Positions 49,021 to 63,312 of a stretch of 64,000 bases of DNA are shown here, one piece after another. Position 1 is the first letter of the stretch. Every line of letters starts with the position of its first letter. The notes below the pieces were generated by a model, which had not been told where the DNA came from, made no database searches, and saw only the letters and a program-made list of their open reading frames with translations. Origin of the DNA: Phylloscopus collybita (taxonomy: Eukaryota; Chordata; Aves; Passeriformes; Phylloscopidae); NCBI GenBank assembly GCA_027886175.1, contig JAJNNQ010000013.1:6529501-6593500 (forward strand), written 5' to 3'. The position numbers and the translations under genes were made by a program.

Positions 49021-51698
49021 CCCAGAACACTGAATATTCTAAAGGTACTTGCTTAATTTGTATTGTTTTCAATAGGTTTGTGTATAAAATCTACTAAAGT
49101 CGGTGAAAAAGGGCAGTGAATGGGCCAGGTTTGTGATTGATTGGTGTATCCCATATGTGCACTGGTTATTCTTCAGTATTACTTTCTTAGGTTTTGTGAT
49201 AGGCAGAATAAAAACAAGTTCCATAAGGCAGGAAAGGTGATGAGGTTGTTCCTTATTTTCTGTTATGGTACAGCATGGTGTGTCAGCATTTTTTGCTCCT
49301 CAGTTTTTGGGGGTTGGAACAACAATAAGGAATATTGGTAGAAAGTGAGGGAATCTTCCAGAGATTGATGTTGTACCAGGATTAAAGCAGCTCTACCTGT
49401 TGCTGGAAAGGATCCTTCAGAGTTGTGATAGCTTGAATGAGGATCCATGGTCTTTTGGAACTACGCAAATCAGTTTTTAAACCTTTGGGAATTCATTCAC
49501 TTCTGAGTTTATAGGTATTTTTATCTTATCATTTACAGCCAATATTATATATTTCCAGTGAGCAGATTTATTGCAGGATTTAACACCTATTGGTTTTGCA
49601 AGAATGTTAAAATTCATTGTGTTTTTAGTATGTATGACTGGAAGTGAGGGGCATCCTTGGGCTCTTGAGCTCAAGCCCAGGTTACTCAAAAACAGCCAGG
49701 TCATCCTGATCACAAAATTGTGAATTTTCATCTGAAAACATCGGGTTGTTTTGTTTGCAACCTGAATTCCTTCATGGCCAAGTTATTACCATTTGCTCTT
49801 CTGCCAACACTGGCCTTGAGCTTAATTAGTTCCTACCCTGCTCAGGTGTTTGCCTCTGGGTGTATTTATACACACTGATTGTATTCCTTTTTAACTGTCC
49901 TTTTGCTAGAATAAACCAACAGTCTTTATGTACAACTAATCATAAATGTCAGGCAGGATTTATTTAACAGGAAAAGGTAAGTGCTGTTTGAATTTGGAGA
50001 TATGCAGTTGCTCAAGGATATTAGTAATTATAAGATCCACGATGAAGCACATTGTATATTCAGAATTAAATTTGCCTTGTTCAGTTGCAGAGGGTTTTGT
50101 TGCTGACAAGTGTTTATGTGTGACAGCTTTTTTATGAAGATATTTCTTGGACACATGACAGTTGTCCTATTTTTTCAACTGCTTCTCATTATATGGATTT
50201 TATATATTAAATATACCTTCTGTCACTGAAACTTCCTAATCCATTGAAATATCTATGCTAATCTCTTCTGCAGAAATGTATTTTATTTCCCTCTGTCTGT
50301 TCCTGATATTATATTAATGTATTTTATTAGCTAATCATATGCCTTCTGATTGTGTAAGAACAGTTTGTATCCTGTGAAGTTCAGTATTTTTTCAGTGATA
50401 CCTTAAAGCTCTACACAAGGGAATCTGACTAAAGGTGGATCAGCAAGTTCAGTGTCTTTCAAACATAGTGACATGTTGATGTGAGTGGGGCCTGCAAGTC
50501 TCTGGTAATGGTTAAAAAGTGAACAAGTGCATGTTGTGGTGAGGACATGATACTAGTATATTCCTTAAATGGGTTTCAAAGCTACATGTGGCTTCAAATT
50601 TACAAATACGTTCACAAAATACCGTTTTCACCCAGGATTTCACCCCGTTTCTCTGCTTCCCACATTGTGTATAATCTCTTGCATTAGCAGCTATTATCCC
50701 CAGTCCTGTTGCCATTTGTCTTTTACAGCCCTGTGTTGCTGCAGTTCTCCCACGTAACAGGGAATTCCTCCTCAGCCCCCTTATTTATCACACGTTTTCT
50801 CACAAGTTCAGTCCCTGTTTGAGTGAGGAGGAAGCAGTGAAACCAATATGAGTTGGCCAGAATGCAATTGTCACTGTTCTCTGAGACGGTGTTCCTTTCA
50901 GATTTAATGGAAATTGTCCTTTGCATCAAATGTTTAATAGCAGGGGTGTACATTGTGGTTTTGTCAGAGTACAGTTTGTGTAGGAAGATATTTGTTGATG
51001 CTTTCAGAGAAATTTTCCCTTCAGTACAGCAGAAGAGAAATTTTTCTTCACCCATCTTGGAGTTTAGAAAAGCTGTTTATTCCTCCTCAGGAAATCCCTG
51101 TGGACCTGTTTTTAGTTACTCTTCGTTCTCACCCAGAGAAATTTTCCTGACAGTGAAAAACAGCCTCTAGTATGATGTGATTATAAAAACATATAAGCAG
51201 TTTATTGAGTGAAATCTGTTTGGAAAAGATCAAAGAAACATGCGTAATCCCCTTCGCCATCCCATAGGTTGCTTTTTGGTCTGTAATAACAACAATCAAT
51301 CATGGTTTTTATTTTGTGATTGATTTGGGAAATACTGTTTGGGTGACCCAAACATCCCTCTTGCTGCTAAGCAAATCTAGTAATCATTCATTATGTATCA
51401 TCAAATTACTAGGTGTTTACTGGGAAGAATTCAATGTATTTCTCTTTCTTTCTGTAGCATTCTCCATTTCTAACATCCTGAACTCCCAGTGTGATCCCCA
51501 TAACAAAGGACCGACGGTGAAAGCAATCATAGGTGTTTAAAAGATTATTTTGTACATCTTTACTATAAAGATCCAGAGGATCTGGATAATTATTTTAATC
51601 AGGTTTTCTGAGTGAAGGCATTTATGCATGCAGTGTATAAAGATGCTCGCTCCTGCACACACACATGCACTCTCTCCACTATGAGGACAATGGTTAAT

Positions 51699-51718
51699 CA
51701 TTTAGTGTACACTAAATG
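51699..51718. repeat. Perfect 20-bp palindrome
   Basis: The half-site CATTTAGTGT is followed directly by its reverse complement ACACTAAATG with no spacer. Pairing does not extend outside these 20 bases. Confidence 0.95.
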
Positions 51719-52913
51719 CACTGTGCTTAAGGCCTTAATTTCATGTTGCCCTTTATGTGTGGCATGTCTTCAGTAATCCTTGTAATGTTTATCAGCTCAT
51801 AAACTTTGCAGGAATAAAGGCTTTCAGAGTGGCATTTATTTTTTCTGAATTCTTGTCCATTATAGAGGCAAGCTGTCAGGTTTTGTGCAGAGTAGAGGAG
51901 TAGCTACTAGTGACTTTACTACTGTGTTCTTATGGCATGATCTATCCAGGTTTGTATTTGGAAGGCTAAATACTAAAATTCATATGTATAAACAGAGCTT
52001 TAGTAAATGCCTCTATGATACTTCAAGCTGCTAATAAGAAAAATGACTAACACTTGTCTAGAGAAGAAACAAAAAGACAAAATATTTTGTTCTTAGTATT
52101 TTAGCTGGAATTCTACCTAAAACGAAGACTTCCTATGTGATGATATATAAATGCTCTTAGTTAGCTTGCATAAATTATGTCCATCAGAGTAAGGGATAAT
52201 TATGTTTAAGCCCTGAGCACATTTTATCTCAGGAATAACTTACTCAATTCATCTGAGTTAGTGGTAGGAATACACAGAAAATCAGAATTGATCCTTTGAT
52301 ACAATAAGAAAGAGGACTCCTGCCGATTTCTTTGAAGGAAGTTACTAGGTGATTGGAAGATGGTGGTAATGAGGCAGGGAGTGAGGCTGCAGGAGAACTT
52401 GGCAGTACTTGGCAGACAAAGCATTCTCCCTGTGTTTGGCAGCTCATGTAACATTTCGTGTCAGTATCGACAACCAGCACCCATTGTCTTCTCTGTGTTT
52501 GTGGCTGGGGGTAAAAAAATTGACTTTCAACCCCCTTGCCAATACACAGATGGGAAACGAGTTCCTACATGGGTAGCCAGATCTATTAGTGTAACCCTGA
52601 ATGTAGGGTTAGGGTAAAGTAACAATTTAACAACAGGCATGCTTTGCCTTCAATTAATGAATCGCTTCAAAGAAGTTGCTTAGTCAACTTGGTCCCTACA
52701 ATCTTTGATATTTGCAACTAATGGAAGCTATGCTTCAGACATGGTATTACTTTAGAGTGTACAATGATGCTTTTCAGTCTCTAAAGTTCCTTCAGTCAAA
52801 TGACAGGCTCTGACTGACTGTTATAGATTAACTCAAAATAATCCTCTTGAGCAATACACTTAGTCAGAAAAGCCACGTCAGTGGCAAACATATTGTCTTG
52901 TTTTGATCATCTT

Positions 52914-52932
52914 AAAAAAAAAAAAAAAAAAA
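52914..52932. repeat. Homopolymer A run (19)
   Basis: A run of 19 A followed by GAAAGAC in intron. Confidence 0.9.
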
Positions 52933-55900
52933 GAAAGACTTTATCAATACATAGAGCTAAAAAAGTGAGGTAACTGTGAGATTGTATCATTCTCTGTAGT
53001 AGAGGTATGGTCTCCCAACCTGGATTGTGATTTCTTAGAGCAGTAAGAAAAATAATGATACTGCAAATTTCCCAGAAGTGACTTTTTAGAATTTAAAAGT
53101 TAAGATTATGGAGGTCATCCCTCGTATGAAATTTCCACTTTTGAAGACTATGAGCTGCTGCTTAAACCTTCCTCAAGCAACTCTTTCAGTGGAGGTACAT
53201 TCCTTAACTTATCAATCCAAGTGAAATTTCTGGTTCCCTTAGAGATCTTGAATTTCCCAAATATTTTCTTATAATTTTGACTCTTCTTGTTTGCATACGT
53301 ATGTGCACACAAATATCTTCTCATGCTTGTTACTGTATTTCAAGAAAACTAGGGAAGGACAAACCACAGAATTATGTCTATTTGCTGTTTTTAGCACCCT
53401 TCAGCAAAAGCGTGTGCACCATTTTTCTTTGATTTATTTCCACTGAGGGAAGTCCTAATCAGAGATTTTGCACAAACAGATGGAGTCACCTAGTCTGCAA
53501 ATTCATAACGTATGTGGTTGTGGAACTTTTGAATTAGTTTTTGATTTATTTACTGGATGATTCTTCATATTACTCTGGTGGGCTTTGCAGTATAACATAA
53601 ATCTTCTTCATTAGCATTCTTCATTTCAGACTTGAGGATCTTCAGGTAATCACTTCTTTTGTATATTCAAGCAGCCTGTATTTGGAATCAGATAAGCATT
53701 TCTGTTCACAGGGTGCCTTTAGCAAGGCATCCTTTTAGTTGTAGTGTGTCAGCCTCTTGTCAGGTTTGCCCTTTGTATCATTTGACCTTGAGCTGAATCT
53801 TTCACAGCTCCTGTCTTTCTGTTGGGCTTAATCAGATGTCAGCTGGCCCCAGGAGAATCCAGTTTATCTTTTTCCTTTCTTTTTTGTGTGTAAGATAGCT
53901 CTAAGGACTGAAGCAGATCTCTTCTGACTGGAAACACCTGGTGGTCCTCTGATCATGAGATTAAAGGTGACCTGAGCAAATCAAAAGGGCACCACTTGCA
54001 ATTGTTAATCACAAAGGGTTTACCTGACAAATACATTCTAAATGTACAGTTAATGATACGGGTTTGTTCATTGTGAAAAATAATTGCATGTATGTTTATG
54101 AAATGAAATACCAATCCATAGATTGACTACTCAGAAATTGTGCTTACTGTTTGATTGCTGAATTGGTCTCTTTTCCCAGACTGAAAGGGTGTAATCAAGA
54201 GAAAAATGAAATTATTTGCCATTGATCTCCCCAATGAGCATAGACTCAATGCAGCTGGACAGAACATTGTCATTTAAAGAAGTCTGTGGTCTTGGAAGCT
54301 GTCCCACAGTAACATCTCCATGCTCTTACATATTTGACAGAGAATAAAGAGAGGGGGAGGTGTGAGTGGATCTGGGTGGGAGCTGTTAGTGTAGCTTCAT
54401 CAGGAATTCAGGTAAAATGTCTGCATTTTGTGTCAGATGTTTTTGCCTAAATTGCTAACACAAATACCTAACAGCTTTTAGTGCTTGAATGTTCCTTTAT
54501 GTAGCTGTCTTATCACAGAAAACAGAATTGGATAATAAAAGCCCTCTTGCCTCTTTTCCTCCCGTGGCCCATGGCTGTATAAAAAGCTGCTAGACTTCTG
54601 CAGTGTAAAAACAGTACTTCTGCAAATGCTGTAAATTCCACTGTAGGTTCATTTCCAATTGCCTCCTCCAACTGCTGCTTGGGTTTGCTCTGAAAATTTC
54701 ACGCCCATTATGTCTGTGGAACAACCAGGTGACCTTTTGTCATCTTAAAATGTTTCCCTTTCAGTAGAAAATTAATGTTTTGTTCTGCAGAGCTGATAAT
54801 TAAAAAAAAAATAGGCACAAAGTACCAATAGCAAATTCTCATGAAACAACACAGAAATCTTCCTGTGAACTCATTCAAAATCTTTCAGAAAAGTTGAGTG
54901 CTGATTTGCCATTATTAAGAATATGTAAATTTTATTTTGTTATTTTAATATTACTGCTAATTATAGTATCTTAAATTTGAAACCAAGCATTTCCTTATAA
55001 ATATAGTATTCTTATTAGAAATCTCACAAAGATTTAATTTTTTTGACAAATTATTTTAAATTATTTTGAAATGGAAATTTGTCTGGTATCATAATATATC
55101 TTAGGAAGTTTGTTGTAGTGTCTGTGGTAAATTAAAGCTCTGTATAGAATTTTTAAGGTTTCAATCCTTTGAATCTAGTAAATCAAAGAATTTTAATTTG
55201 AGCTCAATTTCTCAGTGTTCTATCTGTGTGAAAACAATGTGTTTTTAGGATCCTGCATCCAGAAGTTTTTCTCTCTTGAGAGTAAAAAATAGGGTAGAGC
55301 AGAAGCTTTTGATGAGAAATGGGAATAGTATCATTTCACATAATCTGATTTTCAACTACATTAATATTATTTAATAATCAAAACAACCCATATTTGATGT
55401 GTATACCACCAATGCTGAGTGGATTTATTTGCTAAAACTGGAATTTTTGACTAGGAAGTCCTGGTAATATTTAAAGCATGCCATTTTACCCAAAATGAAT
55501 GGGGTTTTTTTCCCCTAAGATCAAGTTGCATAATGGAAAGAATATTAGACTATTTAGCTTCATGTTTGTGATTTAAGTTGACTTAGTAATGCTGTAAAGT
55601 GTTAAGTACATGAATAAAAATGCACTTTATACTTAATTGGAACATGCTTCAAGGAAGCTATTAAGCAAAAAAACCCCAAATAATTACCTGTCATAGATAA
55701 TGATACTTTCCTAAACTTGAATCTTTGTGAGATGCTTAAAGCTATATGTTTCAATGTTTTGCAAGTTCAGGGTATAAATTTAAAGCAAAATGCTGATAAC
55801 TATGTGTTCTCCTAATTTTACAGGACAGCTGGCTTTTAACTTTGACATTCCTAATTATTTTGCATCCCTCAATATTCAGGGCTAAGTTCATCAGGTGGTT

Positions 55901-57218
55901 AAAGTTCTCTTTCCCAGGAATGATCTTGATATTTTTTCAACACCATTTTAGCTTTGAAACGTGTTTTTACAAAGTGTCTGGTGCTGAAGGCCCTAATGAA
56001 GGGTGTGGAGCCCCTAGATTTGGTTTTCCCCTCTTGAGAGCTGCTCTGGAGCCCATTTGGGGCTTGGGTGCTCTCCTCACCTCAGCAAGCTCAGAAGGGA
56101 ATGGGAGCTTCAGGGTTCAACCCTGGGGTGGTGATTGAGAGAGATGAATGCTTTCATCTAAAAACTGTTGGAGACCTGGACCCAGGGCTCTCCTTTGCCT
56201 GCTGGGATTCACGTTTCCTTCCCTAACCTCTCAGTTGTATTGATCTAGAAGTAGAAAAAGTAATGTGCAAAAAAAAGTTCTTTAAGAGATTAGTGGTATA
56301 ACATTAACATTTAAAATTGGAGAGAGACATTTTGACAAGTAACATGCTGTGAATCAGATTTTTGTTGCTGAAGGACTGTCAGCAAGGTTTCATCTACTCT
56401 GTGTATCTTTTGAAAAGCCAAAAGAATCAGATGCTCTTGTTTCGTAAGCCTACAGAGAAGTGATTTTAACCTGTGCATTGAGAAAAATGAACTTTTTAAC
56501 TGCTTTCAGAGCATGGCCACATTATTCCCTGTCATTAACTCCAGTTGGCTTAAGAGCAGAATTTATAAGCAGAACTTCAGGATATAGAAAAATAACAGTA
56601 GGAGATGAATATGTAAGTAACAAATACAGTGTTTCCATGGAATTGTGGGGAAGGAAGACAAATAAACACATCTTACATATATTACTGTGGATGCAAATAG
56701 ATGATTGTCTATGTTGTAAGAGGGGAGAGAAAAACACTATTGAAGATGCTTCTCAGGGGTTGAAGTCTGATGCCATACATTCTATGTGTTCATGTCCATT
56801 GGTATGAGGGGGAAAGAAGAGTTCTTTTTTTGATTGCCAACTTTGGTACAAAGGGAACGTACGAAATACAAAGCCTGCGTAATGGGAATGTTTTTATTAT
56901 ATCTTTATTAAGAAGTAATGTCTCTTCCCCAGATAATATATGCAAAGAAGTCATCAAGGACAATAGTTTGGAGAATTAGTAATTAAGTTTTTGTAGAATA
57001 TGACACATACTACTTTTACAATCCAGTGGAAAGCAGCAATTCTTGTAAGTGTTGATCAAATAAAATCAGACTAATTTTATTACAAAGTACTAACCTGTGG
57101 TGTATATGGGAAGGTTTAGGTCCTTTGCACACAGCTTTATGTTAGACAATTCAAAAGCTCAAACACTTTTTATTTACTGCAGTAAGACAGATATATGAAC
57201 CAAATATTTGGAATACAC

Positions 57219-57240
57219 TTTTTTTTTTTTTTTTTTTTTT
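57219..57240. repeat. Homopolymer T run (22) ending in CAG
   Basis: The 22-T run is followed directly by CAG and so mimics a splice acceptor, but no coding frame related to SYT14 follows it. Confidence 0.9.
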
Positions 57241-60200
57241 CAGTGCTTACTGTTAATAATGTATTTATGGCTTAATTGACAAAAAAGGTTCAGGATTTAG
57301 TATTAGTATCCTAGACAACCTCAAGAGACAGTTTCTTGCACTGTGGGCAGATCAGCAACACTCTGACAGTTCATCTAAGTTCCTGAAAATCCATATACAA
57401 GGTTTTGTGACAGTTCTCACTAGGCTTCTAGCATCTCTTCTGGTGCTTCACTGACCTTGAAAAGCCTTTGTTCTTACAGAACCTTAGTCCTTTTCCTTGC
57501 TTGTTAAATTACACACAGTGTTTATAGAGGATGAGAGGGAAGGTTATGAAAATAAACTTTCATAGACATTAATTCAAACAAATAGTAACTTTTGGTCTGA
57601 ATCTTAAGTTTCCCACAGGGAAGCAACAGTATCAAAGTGGGCTAGGGATGGCTTTACAGACAGATTGAATGCAGACCTACATGGAGATGAAAAGCATCTG
57701 GTTGCACCATAATGTTGTCATTGAAGCTCCATCTATATTCATACTGTACCAATGAGCAATTCCAGTGTTAATATTTTACAATTTAGCATTTGATTTTGAA
57801 GGTTGTATTTTGAGCAGGTAAAAGCATAACTTCTTGTCTGGCGTTTTTCTTGATGAGATAGTGCTCTTCCAGAATTCTGACTTGTGTAAACAGAAAAAAA
57901 AAAAAAACCCCTTTAAAAAGAAACTTTATTAAAGCTGCTATTCCCAGTTCTAGTGCAGCCCATGACTTAACACAAAGTCAGGTTACTTACCCACAGATGT
58001 CATTATCGTAGAATATCTTCCTTAAAACAATGAATGTATTTCCACAATAAACTCTGAACAATAAACTGTGCTGGAGAAAATACTTTTGAGAAGATACCTA
58101 ATAATACTCAGGATCTCTTTTAACTTTGCCCTGCAACGGAAAGTCTTTTTTTAGTTGTTGATCTGAGCCCAGATGATCTCAGCTGTCTCTTATGATCCCT
58201 GATTCCGGTTTCTTCTCTTCCTCATAAAATTTTCGTTTTCTTGTAGAAGAAAACTGACAAAATGCAACCTTGCTCTCCCCCTTTCCTCAGGTCTTTTATA
58301 TACTTGTCCCTAAATCCTCTGTTTTCTTCCTTGTTATACCCACAGAAAGTATACTTTAGTTTATGTTGTTTAATCTTTTGTAACATCATTCTGTTTTCTA
58401 CTCTGCTTAATTTTCCTTCTTAATGTTTCACTTTCTCTTATATTAGGATTTTCCAGTTCATAACTAACAAGCAGAGTATTTTTTAATCCATTTGGGTCGG
58501 CATGAAACAGAATGAATTGAAGTTGAGGTTCTTTTAGAGTGAAAGGGAAAACAAAGTACTATTTAGATTTTTCCTTCAGTGCATTTGATGCTTTATTTTA
58601 ATGTCTTGTGTATAGACATCCCCACAGTTTTGTAGGAAGGACATCCATAAGTTTATTATAAAATAAGGATTAAACAACATTCATTTGTTTTTCTCAAACC
58701 TGCAAAAATATTTTGGTTTAGAAAATATCGTAGCAGAATATTGAAGTTAGATGCTCTCTCCAGATTTTCATCTAGCTTACATCTCCCAGTTCTTTCTATG
58801 CAGCACTTCTAAGGTACAGTCATTAGCTGCATTTCCATCCACTTAAGAGTTCTGAAGCATCACCTTGGTCTTCTCAACCATTCAGTTGGTGAGATCCTTT
58901 TGCCTGGGCTTGAGAAAAGCAGTTTTGTCCTTCTCCTATCCACTTGGGATTCTGCTGTAAGGGAATGGTATTTCTAGCCCATGCTTATGTAACTTTGTAG
59001 TACCACACATTGAAATTTTCTGTTGTTTTCCTCCTTCTGTATTATACCACACAGAAGCTACTTGTCTTCTCTTTCCTGGAACTTCAGGAGTCATTTACAC
59101 TCAGTAGTCACTCATTTGCTATTCACTATTTCTAACAGGCTAAACCTCACTCTGATATCCCTTGTAGTGAGTTTGACTCTGTCATAAACTGGTTTCTTAG
59201 TTCCTCTTAGGACATCAGTAAACTGTACAAATAATTCCCAATTAGGAAGAGGTACTATCAGCACCTTCTCTCAGCATGTCAAAGCCCTTTGAGGATTTGG
59301 GGACAATGTTACTCAGCTGCCTGCTTTGTGTTACATTGGTTTTTGTGGGCTTGCAGCATGATATCAATCAAATTTGAGACCTAAGCTTTGAACAGTGTCA
59401 GATGGACTGTGCTAAGGATTCCTGGCTCAAGAAATTAATAAGGTGAATAAGCACCATGGGGATAATGTGTTACAGTTTTAAAAGTCCAGAAAGCTTAAGT
59501 AATAGCTGCAGTTGTGACAGGGTGAGGTTTTCGAGTATGCAGTGTATACTGTGACTGCTGAATCAAGTCATCTTTCTTTTAAACTTTCCATTTTGTTCCT
59601 TCTGTTGAAGTTAGGAATCAAAAGTTTCCTGTTCTATGAATGACAAGAATCAGAGAATGAATGTATACTTGTAATTAATTTTCAGCAATTAACAATTTGC
59701 AAGCAGTTTGAAATTTATTCTTGGCATTGAATAAAGAGCTTTTGGAGAAATAACCAAAGATTTAAAATTCTGAATTTGCAGCTTGGGAGAGGGAAGTCAG
59801 AGAAATTTGTTGAGGTTCTTCTTCAGTAGTAAGAATACATTTGCTAACAACAGTGAATGTTTATTAATGAGGAACTGTATTGCTATTTGAAACTTCTGCT
59901 AGACTTTTGGGAAATGTTCTGTTGAAAAGAATTAGTTAAAATGTCAATAAGGGGGATATTATTGTAGGTATCATATCTTCTATAATTTGAGATTTTGTAA
60001 TGCATGTGGGCTTTATATGTCAGCTGAAGTTACTTGCTTATAAAGTTAACATTTGTGCTATTTAGGTTTTAGGTCTGATCTTGTGCCCATGTCAGCTGTT
60101 GCTGGAAATATAGAGACATTTGGAACCTGGAAGAATCAGCTTCACAATATCATCATGACTCCTTGAAAGAGTGATGCCAGGTTCCCAAATGAGTCAAGCC

Positions 60201-61189
60201 ATATTTGAAAAATCTGTGGACCAAATTTACATTTTTTCTGAGAGAATCATAAAGGGATGTGCTGATAATTCAAAAGTCTCTCCTGAGCTACCAAGTACAT
60301 TGCCATTCCACCTGGCTACTTGCCATCCAGTTTTTTGGTTTCTGTGGTACCACTGTTATGTGCCAGTGCAAATGAGAACAGGAACAACCATGGTGTGATT
60401 AGCATGGCAGTGTAAAGAAAGTGTATTTTTTTACCTTTTTTAAAGACCAATTATGAGGAGTTAAAATGAGAAAAAATAGTATTAGAAACTCCCATTAAAG
60501 ATGTGATGTAGTGAGAATATATGAAAGATCTAAGCTTTTGGAAGCTTTCAGGGTGGAAATTAAAGCATTGCTTCCTGAGCTTTGGATGGCATTCTTCCTT
60601 TCCCACCCAAGACAAAGGGACTATTGCAGTTGTGTATCCCTGGATCAATTAAATTCTTTGAAAGCTAATTTATACTAGACAGAGCTCATTTTTCTAATTG
60701 CATGTGTTTTGTTGTTTTGCTACTTATAAATTCTCAGTCTAGAGAATAATCTTTACGAAGTACAAATAAGAATTTTCTTTATTTTTTTTATCTTCATGGT
60801 TCCCCTGGTGTTTTTCATTTTTTGGAAGGTAAAATATCCAAGGTTTAACGTTTTCCAGGATGCTAACAAATTATGTTACAGGTCTTACCTTAGAAATTGA
60901 AGTAAATAGGGACCATAAAGGCTGTTCTTCATCTCCTGCTGTTATTTCTCCTTAATCATGAAGCAGTGGAAGCACCTAAGAATTGTTTTAATTTCAGACC
61001 ACTTTATTGTTACCTCTAACATGTGCAAATTAAGTATATATTAAGAATGTGCATTTCTTATTGGGTGATTGAATGGAACTTGTTATTATCACTAAGTTGC
61101 TTTCTGAATTTTCTATGCATTATTCTAAAAATCTACTTCCCATTAACATTGTTCCATAAGACACACAGAACTTTTTATCTGTTTTATAG

Positions 61190-61379
61190 GGTTGTGACTC
61201 TCAAATGAGCATGTCAGAAGTGTCCTGCAGTGAAAGTACCTCCTCTTGTCAGTCTCTGGTACATGGCTCAGCTCCAGAAATCCTTATTGGCCTCCTTTAT
61301 AATGCTACAACTGGAAGATTATCAGCAGAAGTGATAAAAGGCAGCCACTTCAAAAACTTGGCAGCGAACAGACCACCCA
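61190..61379 (+). CDS. SYT14: SYT14 coding exon: start of C2B domain
   Basis: This 190-base exon (phase 0 in, 1 out) follows GTTTTATAG and ends before GTGAGT. It translates as [20 protein letters not shown], a Ser/Cys-rich inter-C2 linker, followed by the first strands of C2B ([20 protein letters not shown], then [15 protein letters not shown]). The split final codon begins with A, fitting the Asn-Thr-Tyr sequence I remember at this point in the mammalian protein. The remaining roughly 100 residues of C2B are not in the window, so the gene continues past 64000. An ATG inside the exon opens a short frame but is not a start. Confidence 0.96.
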
Positions 61380-63266
61380 GTGAGTGAAAATCTTTTTTCA
61401 TCCTAATGCTTCTGTACTGGTGGGGCTCTTGGTAGCAAGAACTTCAATCCTATCACTTAGTCTTACCCAATCAAAATGAAATAGAGCAATCATCAACTAA
61501 TCTGTTTCATGTTTTATATTTCTAGTCAGTTGGGAAATAGCAAAAATCTAAAATTCAAAATATTAATTGTAAGTTGACAAGCCTGTTTTAATTTTTCATG
61601 ATGACTGACTAATAAATTACCTTTATCATAATGATTAATTGCTAAATTACTAATGCCTCACATCACAGGCCAAAAATAAAAAAGGCAGTGTTTAAAGAGA
61701 AAGTACATGCCAGTTAATATTAATATAAACATTCTGAACACTTATTGCTGTTCCTAGAGGGGTTGATACTGCAGTCTTTAATTGCTTATGTGCCTCTATT
61801 ATATGTGGTAATATATGTAATTTGGTAATGTCAGTAAAGACAAGGAGCAACCACTTGAGACCTTTGGCATATTTACTGTACAGAAGGAATGTTCACCATC
61901 AGAAAGGACTTGAATTGTGTCTTGGAGCATTTGTTCAGAAATACACGTCTAAAATATCTGTGAACTTTATGTACTTCTTAAGTGGAGCCAGATGGAATGT
62001 CCCAGGGAGCGAATGTTATTACTGTCTCTAGCTCTTTGACATAGCTTGACGAAAGTTCAGTAACAAACTTCTTAAAAAGATGTTTTTTATTGTTTTTTAA
62101 GATGTGTGTCTGATTAATGTAAGTGTTAATGAGAAATACCTACCTGTTCCTTTTGATTTTTGTCTGGAGGCTCAGGTTTTAGCTACTCTTTCTGTCTTTT
62201 AAGCCCCAGCTTATTTTATGGCACTAGCAGATTATCTGCTACTGGATTATGTATTAGGCTGCCAACATTTTGTAAGTGGTTTGCACATCTCACTTCGTCT
62301 TCAGAGTTTAGGAAGTAAGCCAGAATTGATACTGGTGCTCTCTCCTATTTCTCATTTTCTTGACCCATGTTTATTCTCTTCATAACTGGCTTGTTCTGCT
62401 TTGCTTTCTTTATACTTTTCACACTGACAGAGCCAGACTTGGTTAACAGGGCCAGAGAAGGAAGGTGATAGATAAATCTCTAATACTTTTATAGAATTAG
62501 GCAGGTGCCCCAGAATCACATATTTGGAGACAAAGTGTAGAAAGAGATGGGGAAAGCCAAAGAGGTCCAAGGACACGGGGGTGTGGGAAGAAATGAAAGG
62601 GAGAGAAGAGACCATGTGTTCCCTTAAAGCAAAGCCAGATGCTTATCTTTCTGGAATCTCAGAGATGGCCAGTTTTTATTTAACATTTAGAATATGCAAG
62701 TTAGGAGGGGTTCAGTACTTCTTTTGAAAACAGAGATGTTCATTCCCTAGTATTTTAATTCCCAGAATGTGGTCAGTGGGCCCATGCTGTTTAGCTAACA
62801 GTTGTGAGTGTCAGTGGGGTTGAAAATCTGTTTCAGATTGCAAGAAAGGAGCAATAGAACATGGCACATAGCTCTGTAAAACCATGTTCTGTCTAACCTT
62901 TTTGGAGGGAAGAGCTTCCATCCTACCTTTGGTCCCTGTGGAGGACAGGGGGAAGATTTGATATTTGTAATAACAGCAATCCAGTTCTGTTTAGACAGAT
63001 GTGAGTTTGGAGTTCTGTTGTTTCTAGAAAGCCAGAAATTAATGAACTTTCTGGGTCTGGTAAAACCATGCCCAGAATATTGTGAAATCCAGATTTCCCC
63101 TTTGGGCTGTATTGTAATATCCCCCTCCCCTCAGCAGTGGTGGCACCTTTTAAACTCCTGGACCCATGCCACTGCCATCCCCTAACTCCCTGTTGAATAC
63201 ATCATGGACATCTGCCAGCCTCAATCTGTACCATCATTTCCACAAGATCAAAACTAAGTCCCAAAG

Positions 63267-63312
<46 letters not shown>

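Larger units (their letters stand above)
47719..61189 (+). other. SYT14: SYT14 intron (13.5 kb) between C2A and C2B exons
   Basis: No coding exon recognised. Contents are a hairpin with 2-base loop (48617-48651), a 53-codon small open frame of doubtful status (48859-49020), a 20-bp perfect palindrome (51699-51718), telomere-like motifs (52593-52615), an A-run (52914-52932), a T-run (57219-57240), and a stretch of more even composition around 54180-54790 that could be conserved non-coding sequence. No CR1 fragment could be supported in this intron. Confidence 0.8.

Noticed and set aside
57219..57300. T22-CAG as a splice acceptor for an extra SYT14 exon
   Set aside because: No frame following it continues SYT14, and the C2A and C2B exons already join in phase 0 without a missing residue.
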